Shown here piece after piece: positions 1 through 39,086 of a stretch of DNA of 64,000 nt. Below the pieces are notes generated by a model, which saw only the letters and a program-made list of their open reading frames with translations, had not been told where the DNA came from and made no database searches. Positions within the stretch are counted from its first letter, which is position 1, and each line of letters starts with the position of its first letter. The position numbers and the translations under genes are program-made. This DNA is from Bugulina stolonifera (Eukaryota > Bryozoa > Gymnolaemata > Cheilostomatida > Bugulidae): contig OW285187.1 of the NCBI GenBank assembly GCA_935421135.1, forward strand, positions 11,929,929 to 11,993,928, in the 5' to 3' direction.

Positions 1-40
1 AGTGAACAGAACATGCTACCACTACACCAGCTAAGCAACC
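1..40 (-). other. possible truncated tRNA-like/SINE head
   Basis: Read on the minus strand, the first 40 bases include TTAGCTGGTGTAGTGGTAGC, which resembles a tRNA 5' half with a pol III A box. A matching B box would lie outside the window, so neither a tRNA nor a SINE can be confirmed. It could equally be chance similarity. Confidence 0.25.
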
Positions 41-624
41 TTAAAAAAGGAAGCTTCACGGGTGAGCAGTAGACATGCTCTGAATGAAGCTAACACAACT
101 CGGGTTAAGTGGAGACTACTCGTCGGGCTCCATGTCCATGCCATTTAAGAAAGCTTGCAGTGCAGCATTTTTATATACAGTCAGTGGGATACAAATCAGA
201 TTGAAAAAAAATTGTATCTATATACATGGTAGGCTTGCTGGTGTCATTTGGGATTTCTGAGCTGAGAACTACTATATCCAACTTGAAGTAACTTCAGTGT
301 CCTGGGTCAATTAGGTTGGGGTGTCAGTCAGCAGTTTTGTAACAAGCTCAAAAATTTTACTTGACACTTGCCCTACCAACAGCCACATTTCTATAGGTTA
401 TCAGTAACAAAGAATTTGGGCTGTGTTGTGGTTTTCTTTCTTCTGAATGGCTACGGTTATATACTGATTCAAAATTACATATGGACCATTTTTTCAGTTT
501 CATTGCCTCCAAATCTGAGATTGATAATGAGCCATCTGTAACTTGGTTCATGTCCTAGACGTTAGTTGCATGTGCATCAGTAAAATTTATCGTTCCTAAA
601 CAATTTGTGAATTGTTGTTTTCAG
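41..624. other. fibrillarin intron, nothing recognised
   Basis: This stretch precedes the first visible fibrillarin exon. It ends in a pyrimidine-rich acceptor (TTGTTGTTTTCAG before 625), so it is most simply intron. The short minus-strand ORF at 357-551 shows no recognisable protein. Confidence 0.5.
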
Positions 625-2468
625 GTGTATTCATTGCTAGAGGGAAAGAAGATGTGTTGGTAACATTGAATCAAGTGATTGGCGAGTCTGTGTATGGGGA
701 GAAGAGAATGAGTGTAGAGGTAAACTACCTTCGATGCATGGTTTATTATAGCATTATGGATCTCATCACTGTTATTAGTTGCTCAATGTGAAGTGCCATG
801 TAAACTTCAAACCTGGTGCTGTGCACCTAGCATAGTTTTCTCATTCTCGGCCTGTAAATGGCTTAGATGAAAGACTAGTCTTTGGGAGGTTATAGTCAGA
901 GATGCCTCACCCACTCTCATTGAGTTAATTGAAGAAAACATTTTGTGGTGACACGTTGAAATTTGACTTGAATATAGTCTATAAAATCCACGCAGCTTGA
1001 ATTATGGTTTAATTATGGCTATTGTCAGACACTGAACTTCCATGTTTTTACGTTGAAGCACTCCGTAGCTTGGAGTTTTTATCGATAGGTTGTAAATTAC
1101 AATAAATAGAAATAATCGCTTTCTTAATTAATGAAATTATAGCAGATTTTACACTGAAATAGTATCGTTCTGCTTTAAAATTGAACTTTTTGCACCACTT
1201 TGAGGAAAACTTCAAGAAAAACTTCAATAATAGCTCACAGACTCTACAAAAAAAAACTTCAATAAAGCAAAGAATAGTGGAATTGTATCTTGACTTGTAG
1301 TTGATAGAAATATCTTGGTCAAAACTCGAAATATTGATAACGTGACATGTAAAGATTTTGCTTGTAACTTGAACATTTTGGTTAATACTAAAAAAGAATT
1401 GACTTTCGACTTGAAGAGCCACAACTTGCATTGACATCTTCGGTTTAACTAGTTCGCAAGATATATCCAGGCTTTGCAAACTAATGCTAATCTTCTGTCT
1501 GATAGTCTTATGAGCTTTATGGATTGTGTTACCATTTACATGTACTAAGGTACTAATTGTACTACAGGCGCAGTTTCTTGTAAACACATTTGGTATGCTA
1601 CAAATATTTTTTGTGTCGTGTGATCAGCGCCCGGTGACTATTATATATGAGTCGTGATTGATTCGTACTTTTATGCATAAAGTCATCATGTTGGTATTCA
1701 CTTGTTGAACATGTGCATTGAATGACGAAAATCTACTCGAATGTAAATAATGGTTTTTAATATGTTGTAGGAAGGTGAAAAGAAGATAGAATACAGAGTT
1801 TGGAATCCTTTCCGGTCAAAGTTGGCAGCAGCAATTATGGGAGGTAAGCATATGGATTCTTTGTTTTATTTTGCAATGTATGGATAATAAGGAAGATAAT
1901 AGATTAGTCTGCTTCTCACAGTTACGTATTATATTTCCTTCCCACTGCTCTTGTAGGCGTCGACAACATTCACATTAGACCTGGATGCAAGGTTCTGTAT
2001 CTGGGTGCTGCCTCTGGAACTACTGTTAGTCATGTCTCTGATATAGTTGGACCAGATGGCCTGGTATTTGCTGTTGAGTTCTCACACAGGAGTGGTAGGG
2101 ATCTGATTAACATGGCGAAGAAAAGAACCAATGTCATCCCAATTATTGAAGATGCTCGTCATCCACACAAATACAGAATGCTTGTCAGCTCTGTTGACTG
2201 TATATTCGCTGATGTAGCTCAACCAGATCAAGCTCGAATTGTTGCTATAAATGCACACTACTTCCTCAAAAATGAAGGTTTTGTTGTAATTTCAATCAAA
2301 GCCAACTGTATTGATTCCACAGCAGCATCAGAGGCAGTGTTTGCTAGTGAGGTGAGCAAATTGAAAAATGAGAAAATAAAACCTAAGGAGCAAGTAACCT
2401 TGGAGCCATACGAGAGGGACCACGCTGTTGTTGTTGGTCAGTATCGCCCTCCACCCAAGAAGAACTGA
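625..2468 (+). CDS. fbl: fibrillarin, 3' three exons (5' part off window)
   Basis: Fibrillarin is the S-adenosylmethionine-dependent 2'-O-methyltransferase of nucleolar box C/D snoRNPs and also methylates a histone H2A glutamine. Exons are 625-719, 1771-1843 and 1957-2468 (TGA at 2466-2468), all with GT-AG introns and matching phases. The translation starts at [14 protein letters not shown] and runs through [28 protein letters not shown], the SAM-binding loop [72 protein letters not shown] and the C-terminal [18 protein letters not shown]. This matches animal fibrillarin almost residue for residue. The N-terminal glycine/arginine-rich domain and start codon are not in the window. Identity is essentially certain; only the 5' end is missing. 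Confidence 0.97.
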
Positions 2469-31533
<29,065 letters not shown>

Positions 31534-32366
31534 TATCTGTCTATGTGGTGAGCATATACAAGAGCAAGGTTATGTACATTAGATAGCTTGCTGGTTTGAG
31601 CTAGGTGAAGTGAAAGCAAGGTTGGTGGTCCATAGTGCACGGCAGGACGTGCTTTTGTTTACCCACTAGTATTTCTATGATACTTTATTGCAATTCATAA
31701 TAATTTTGATCGGCTGAGGAAATTATTAAATTTATAAGTTATTAATTCATTGTTATGCATTATAATTATTCAGATAATTATGTATTATTATTGCTGCATT
31801 TAGTATAAACAATTTCTACTAATTTTTGGGTATATTTACTATATGAATTAATTTAAAAGCTGTATACAAAATGTATTATGGCATTTTATAAATTATGTTA
31901 AGTTCATATCAAAGGAATGCCAACTTGCGAACAAGGCATGCTGATCATAATATATCCATCCTCCACTGTCCATAAAATATTTTTGTATTTTGAACCTGTG
32001 GAAGTATCTACGTCTTATTATCCATTGTCTGTATAGTATTATTTTTTCTTGGTCTAAGGTACTTATTTAGTTAGAGGATGCATATTTCTACTTACTTCAC
32101 ACAATTTAATTTGGTTGTGTTGGCTCACTAATACACGAGTTGCAATCATATGCTGGCGTTTCACCAGCGAACCATACGTGTAACGTCAGTATTTAAGTAA
32201 TTAATGTTTTATAATTTTTAGTAAATTTGCTAACTAATGGAACTAAAGGCTATCTCAGTTACTAATTTTTATTAGTGTTTCCAAGATAAAACAAATAAAC
32301 AATATTATATGAAAATTCCGTGTTATAGTACCATGTATTATTAGAAGTGAAGCTCGTAATTGCCAG
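31534..32366. other. convergent intergenic region
   Basis: This lies between the Scribble stop (+) and the stop of the next gene (-). It is AT-rich and should contain both 3' UTRs. I see no exon-like sequence. Confidence 0.5.
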
Positions 32367-33714
32367 TCAAGTAATACGCCACTCGTTAATTTCTTTTGAA
32401 AGAAAATTGAACTTTTTCCAGATTGTTGGAACTGAATACTGACTTGTGAAATTGGCCAACCGACTTTGCTCTATGTGTCTGCCAGGCAGACGGATATCAT
32501 GAGCTCTGGGTACTATCTGTTCTGGGTGTGTGGCCAATATTTCTTTTGGTTTCTGCCATCTGTTAGATATAGACATGACACAAGTATATATATGGTTGGA
32601 TTGGTACTTGACTTGATTGACACGACGATGAGATGTTCATGCTATGACTGTTTTGTATTGTATTCGTTACTTTTATGCGTAGGATTGGTTAAACCTACCG
32701 TATGTTATTAATTAGAGTATCTGGCTCTAGACCAGGTATGCCTGTACTATCTCTCAACATTCGTCTTCTATGTTCTATCCGTCTCAACCGAGTCTCTGGG
32801 GCTACAGAGTATTTGATGTTAGGTCGGGGTGATTCAGCAGACGGCAGGTCATGGTATCTGTGGTCTGGTTTATAACCTAACTTACTGAAACCAAAAGTAC
32901 TCGGCATGGATTCATAATGCTGCAAGAATCTCAATATTCTGTATGGGTGTATGTGCAATAGTTGGCAACTTGAACATAGTTACCAGGTAGATACTACAAT
33001 GCTACTTTTAGCCATATCCGGGTACAGTTAACTAATTATAGTGTATTGTAATATATATTAAAATTATATATTGGACTTTGTGCTGTATATACATTATAAT
33101 AACTCTGCTGTGGGTAGGCAAGAGAGTCGAGGCTCAAAAAATGTTGGTTAACAAAAGTATCTCAATCAGAAAGTTTTGGAAGATGTTGGTGTTGGTTAGT
33201 AGTTATATGATGAACGGAAGTATGAGATGCATTGTAAGATTTTATTTTCCTGTGATGACGACGCTAAGACTATACATGTAATTATATTGTCAAAATATTA
33301 GGAATTAATCATAAAATCTTACAATGTGTCTCGTACTACTATTTGTTATCAGAAAAGTTATGGTACGCTTCATATTTTCACCTATTTTACCTGTTTTACC
33401 TGTTGCCTACGATAGCAATTTCTGCTCATCATAAGATGAGCGGCAAGGTCTAATAATTTACCGCTTAACTTATCACTCTTGCAAAGTACATGAACATACG
33501 TGTGATAGTCATTGCCATATGTTGTATCCCACTGCTTTCTTCCTATCAGACCAATTCCTCGAGCCTGGTGCAGAATTGGTTTTCTGTCAAGGATGACATA
33601 TCTTACAGCCGAGTTGTTAGGGCTGGGTATACTTAAACCAGATGGCACATTGCCAAAGGTGAATCTCCTCTTGTCTCTGCTCAGAGGGTACTCTCGGTAG
33701 CTGTTAGCTGACAT
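32367..33714 (-). CDS. unrecognised three-exon gene, 215 codons
   Basis: Minus-strand exons 33714-33500, 32938-32699 and 32559-32367 (TGA at 32369-32367) join in matching phases through GTATGT and GTAGGT donors, giving 648 nt. The protein starts MSANSYREYPLSRDKRRF and contains VPSGLSIPSP, GLIGRKQWDTTYGNDYHT, MPSTFGFSKLGYKPDHRYHD, RRIEHRRRMLRDSTGIPGLE, PRAHDIRLPGRH and the end KEINEWRIT. It has no signal peptide or membrane segment. It is basic and rich in Tyr, Pro, Arg and Gly turns. Several small axonemal microtubule-binding proteins have this look, but I cannot name a family. The acceptor of exon 2 could instead lie at 32929 with the same frame. Coding status is supported by phase agreement and open length, not by a known homologue. 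Confidence 0.62.
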
Positions 33715-34406
33715 GTCACTGTGTTATAATCGTAGCAATCTAAGAAGCTTATGATGGTGCACTGACTGTTGGTCAGTCTGTAAAGCGCTGTGCTGTAGTC
33801 AACCATAAGTATTTCCTTTATGGCCAACAATAAGAATGATAAAGCAAAGCTAACTGGAGCTTTGTCTTTCAAGTCACATGAGCCTGTGATTGAGTTGAGG
33901 GGTGCAGTTTGTACATGTTTATCCTAGGCTCTATGAAATTGTCCTGACATCCCTGTAACTTCTATATTATGCCCATCCTCTTCACACAAATTCTAGTTGA
34001 TTTCTTATAAGTGGGGTAAATTATTTTCTATGACGATTATAAATAAAATCCTTTAAAAATTTTCACTGTTGTGGCCGACTCAGGAAAGGTTAGCATCCAA
34101 TTGGTTAATACAGTAAGCACGATTACACTTAGCTGTTGAAACGGGATTGTGCTGTGCTCTATGCAATGGATGATGTTTGATAAGAATGCCGTTCCTAAGT
34201 GATCCAAACAATACATTTCCTTTTTAAAATTGATTGGTTTTGTTGCAAGTGACTTCCTACCAAATGACACAATATTGATTTTTGGAAATTCTGAAGTTAT
34301 ACTATATATAATATATATTATTAGTAGAAATGCAGTGCTTCAGTGTAGGCTACCTAAGGCTGAACTGAAGGTTGGGCTTATATAACACAGTTCTACCACT
34401 TTCACT
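33715..34406. promoter_or_regulatory. shared upstream region of two divergent genes
   Basis: This 692-bp interval separates the start codons of the minus-strand orphan gene (33714) and the plus-strand kringle gene (34407). The arrangement makes a bidirectional promoter possible. TATATATAATATATATTA lies near 34302-34320, but AT-rich sequence is common here, so no element is assigned. Confidence 0.4.
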
Positions 34407-37400
34407 ATGCATTTCCTCATACAAGGTAAATATTATCTTCTATCACATCGCTCTCAATGATGACGTGTTGTAGTTTAGCTATCATTATCAAGCATGACAT
34501 ATATTATTCGTTTTGAATTTATACACAAAATAACTTTGTTCATTTACACTGAGTAAAGTTGTGTATTCTAGTATGTACGTGTAATTTACTGAACATTTAA
34601 AAATTTCATCTCTTATTTTTAACAGGGCTGCTACTTACAATTTTATGTGAACAATTCACTGCCATCTCCTTTGTCAATCCCCCATCACCAAAGACATGTA
34701 AGTATACCAAAGATGGCAGATACTACAGTGGGAAACAGTCTGTAGCCATTAGTGGAAAGACATGCCGAACATGGTCCACCAATGAAACATTCAGTGAAGC
34801 AGCCTTTGGCAATACATCCATATCGGAAGTGAGTCATACAGTTTAACTGGACATGTAATAATATTATTTTTACCTGATTAACATACTGACTTGAATTTCT
34901 CTATGTGGGCAGGCTACATGTACATGTACATATACTGCACAAGTACAGCATGTCAAAGGTTCTTTATTCTCTTTCAGCTGAAGAACTACTGCCGTGGACC
35001 TCTAATCAATGGTACAACCAGTATGCCGGATGGGCCTTGGTGTTTCACTACTGTTGGAGCAGAATATTGTGAAGTGCCATATTGCTCCGAGCAACAATTT
35101 AAAAGTAGGTATAAGATTTGTGTTAAGTCATGTCATTACTGTACAATATCATGTAACTGTTATGTCATTACTGTACTCTTGACATTATTATTAAGGAATC
35201 GTTGTGGAAAAATCTCATCTGCTTTTTATACACTGAATCTAATAACTAGGCCTATAGAGTTTTTAAATTTTCTTTGTAACATGTTGGTTGTATAACCTTT
35301 ACAGGCACTCGCCAGTGTGTAATAGACAATGGATTCATGTCGTACGCAGGGAATAGCACTCACACAGACGGATGTCTACCCTGGACCGACGACATCGTTC
35401 AGGCTCAGGGGTTTGAATCGTGGCAGTTTCCTGGTTTCTTCTCGTGGGAGGAGATGGCTGACCACTGTAGAAACCCAGATAACAGCCCATATCCATGGTG
35501 CTACAGCAGACAAGCCTTTGAAAAGAACGGAAAGCTTGAGAAACTGGGGTGCCAAGACATTCCACCATGCTGTATGTCTTTCATTTCTGTCATATATGCA
35601 TGTACATACATATATGTGTGATTGCCCTATGTAGAATTGTAATGCATAGACAGCTATGTAAATATACAATGTCATGTACATGTACGTACTGTATAGAATA
35701 GGCAAATAGTGCTTACATGGTAGACTAAAATATCTTTTCACAGATGTTATCATAACTACTTTCAGCTACCAGATGTAGGTTGACCGAAGGAAGTCTAGAG
35801 TATGTTGGGAAGAAAGATCGCAGTGAAACAAGGAAGCCATGCGTACCTGCTCAGCTTACTATTCCCGCTATATTCCAAGAAGAGGCTGAAAGAAGGCGTT
35901 GGTTTGAAGCTAAGTATGTCTATACAATTTTGCAATTTTTGTGAAAAGGAATACATATTACACAGCTGCCTATCCATGCAACATGATTGTATTGGTAAAA
36001 ATGTTGACGAACTTGTAAATGTAATATTGTATAGCACTGCTATCTGCTCTTTACTCCTATTAGTGTTATTAATGCAAATAAATCTATATTTTCTATTTAA
36101 AAAAGGTGAACAAATTCTGTTCATAGTCATGAGTTATTTTTATAATGTCAGTGAACTTAATTCTAAATTATGACAATATCTCCATATTTCTCTGCTGCGT
36201 AACTTGAACCCTGCATACTGTAGTAATCTTCACTATAGCATTCTTCACATTATTTAGCAATAAAACATACACTACAGCGTTGACATATTGTTATCCTGTA
36301 AAGAAATATTCGATACAGTTTCCTACATGACATTGGTACAATTACATTTGTATAATACATAGGGAAGCATTGGACACGCTGCTGATACACTTGGAGTGTA
36401 TAAATCTACTATATATGAAAGAGAAGTGTGGCCGTCTATATACTGTATATAATTTACAACTTATAGGTTTGTGAATGATGACTATTATGTGAACCTAACT
36501 GAGTGTAGGAGTTATCCCGATCAACTAATCGGTGGAGTGAACAAGGAAGGTCCGACTTGCTTTGTTAAGGATGATTCGGCTCCGGATGGATTGAAGGAAG
36601 AAAGCTGTGCGATCTTCTTCTGCATGCGTAAGTTCCAAAGACAACAGTAACAGATCTCAACGTTCTTGAGCCAATGATGAGCTACACCCTACCAAAGTTT
36701 TGTTGAACTCTTGACTTTCATATAAATAGAGTTATTTGTCTAAATAAGAGTTTGAATGTTTCACAGCACCACCTGGGTTTGAAGATGGGTATTTCCTGTT
36801 TGAGACGACAGAGATGCATAGTTTGGTCACACAAGCACCTCCGGTCCAGACTACAGTTTCAGGTTAGCAATGTGGGCAAACTTTCCAGAGAAATCCCAAT
36901 TTAAAGTTGAAAATTAATAATGATGGGGAAAATCTATCATTAGTTTTAAATAATTTAAACATCTATTTCATGCACACTTTTAATTTTGGGAAGTTATTGC
37001 TATTAGTTTTCACAAATAAAATGCTAAAGTAATACAAATATTGGATGTTTGAGTAATATTCATATGTTATAATTTTTAATAATTTATCAGATGAAATATT
37101 GATTTGGGTGAAATGTGTTTGTAGATGAAGTTAAGGCGGCATGGCATGTGCTGGATAACTGGAATGACTATGAGAAGCCAGTTCCCACATACTACTCGCC
37201 CCTTTCTACAACTATAGGGGTAAGCTTCTGGTCTGTCACTGGATTCTTTGTCCTCTGCCTGATGATGCTGGACTGCAGCTCAATTGATAAATGCACGAAA
37301 AGGTGCAAGAAGAACTCTCAAGGGGTAAGGAAAAATATGTTCCTAGCTGCTAGCAGCATAATAGTAGTAGCTAGTTTAGATTAGTAGTCTGTGTTCATAT

Positions 37401-38048
37401 GTGCTATAGGCTGTTCACTAGTGACTAGCGTTTTAGCATTACTGTCATAGAAAAATAACACAATATAATCAATGTGTTCCTTGAATGCATGCAAGAGAGA
37501 ACAACTTCAATGTTGCACTAAAACTTATCGTAGATTGCATTACTCCATGACCACATGTACAAGTACTTCAGTAATTGCCATCAGAGAGCTACTGGGGACT
37601 ATTTTAGTATTGGTAAAGGTGATCTTTAGATTATGTTGAAATAGAAAATAGTTCTCAACTTTATTCCAACAGCGAATGTGATCTTCATGTATCATCCATA
37701 ATACTAACTGGCAAATCATCCAGCTTCACATTTAGTTTAATGTCCTGAGCACACCTATTAATAGTTTTTGATAATACCGACCACAATGCTGACTACAAAC
37801 GCTGCCATGTGTTAGAAGCTTTACTAAATCACATGTATATCAGCACAGAGAGCAATCCCAACATGTTCAAATAACTGAGCTCTGATGTAACTCTCGTGTT
37901 ACTGAATTCTTACCTTACATGTATATAGATGTCAGACAAGATGAAGGATCTCTATGGCAGTCGAATATCTTTGAGAAACAATCAAGTTTCTCCGTGCACC
38001 GATGAGATTGTGCATGACTGGGAGGAGAGACAGACACCTGGCCAATGA
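34407..38048 (+). CDS. kringle-domain type I membrane protein, nine exons
   Basis: Exons 34407-34425, 34626-34828, 34978-35104, 35305-35571, 35766-35913, 36467-36627, 36767-36862, 37125-37324 and 37929-38048 give 1,341 nt (446 codons plus TGA). MHFLIQGLLLTILCEQFTAI is a signal peptide. Kringle 1 (about residues 30-110) has SGKTCRTWS, NYCRGP, DGPWCFTT and CEVPYC. Kringle 2 (about 118-205) has CVIDNGFMSYAGNSTHTDGC, DHCRNPDNSPYPWCYS and CQDIPPC, with an enlarged middle loop. A third cysteine-rich segment (about 207-315, CRLTEGSLEYVG to CAIFFC) looks like a degenerate kringle. Residues of about 369-389 (TTIGVSFWSVTGFFVLCLMM) are one membrane span, followed by a 57-residue tail beginning with basic residues and Cys. 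Kringles usually bind proteins or lysine-type ligands outside the cell. The exact family (Kremen-like, ROR-like or lineage-specific) is unresolved; no WSC, CUB, Frizzled or kinase domain is present. Confidence 0.82.
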
Positions 38049-39086
38049 ACCAGCCCTCTCTCCTTTTACCATGTATATGCACATGTATATGCACATGTAT
38101 ATGCACATGCATATGCACATGTATATGCACATGTATATGCACATGTATATGCACATGCATATGCACATACATATAATACTTGGTAGGCCACAGTGAAGAA
38201 GTTCTTGCTGGTCATTTGCTAATGGATACATTCTGCTTGAAATGCTGTGATATTGATATTGTGGGTATTATTATTGGTCACTATTAATATAATAATATGT
38301 GTATTGTTTATACATTGCCTGCTCAAGGAATTTTTGTGCAATATTTCAATTCTAAAGTTACATGAATATATCAAGTTGATGTCAAATTGTTGTCATCCTG
38401 AGTAACTTAACAAGTGTGATTATAACTTTGAAGTTATCCTACCCTTTTGTAAATGTAAACCTTTTTGGATTTGGGTTTTTTAATGTTTTATTATTATACA
38501 CAAACATGTAAGTCACATGTGAATGTTTTGCGCTGTGTCTACATGTCTGACAATGCGATATCAATTCCTACAATCCGCTCTCTGCTTTAAACTGGTTATA
38601 CATGATTACTGAAGATCATCATTATATATATATAGGTAATGGTCACAACTCACAAGTAACATGGTGTGTTAATGTCTACTTCATTTGATTCATCTTTGCA
38701 GTACATCTTAGCCATTGCTCCTGAACTATTTTCACCAATATTGTGTTTATATTTACCTTTTTGTTGGGCTATAAAATATATTAAAATGTTTTGTATACCA
38801 GTGTTTATGCTTCGTGTTTTCAAGTCAACATCAGCATTCCAGCATTGGGCTGGTTGTCTCCAAGTTGACGTGCTAGCAGCAACACAAGTTATGGACTTCC
38901 TCATCTCTCCTGTGCTAATAAAAAATAAGAAATTCTCAGACCATGAATTAATAAATTCTGGAAAATAGAAACAGATAACGTGATTGTTACATCATGAGAA
39001 AGGGCAGGTGATTGTGCAGGTAGTTATTCACGCTACCAACTTGGGTCCCAGGGTGTTATACACTTAACTTCCTGTACAGGGATAAG
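38049..39086. other. 3' flank of kringle gene and upstream region of next gene
   Basis: About 1 kb with a minisatellite right after the kringle stop codon and AATAAA near 38922, a possible poly(A) signal. ORFs on both strands at 38650-38968 do not resemble any family. Confidence 0.5.
38070..38176. repeat. 12-bp tandem repeat, about nine copies
   Basis: The unit is ATGTATATGCAC with a few ATGCATATGCAC variants. It starts about 20 bases after the kringle-gene stop codon, so it is probably in the 3' UTR. It is an alternating purine-pyrimidine sequence. Confidence 0.85.

Noticed and set aside
35329..35753. Alternative-frame ORFs over kringle exon 4
   Set aside because: They are shadows; the frame with CVIDNGF, PWCYS and CQDIPPC is the kringle frame and agrees in phase with both neighbours.
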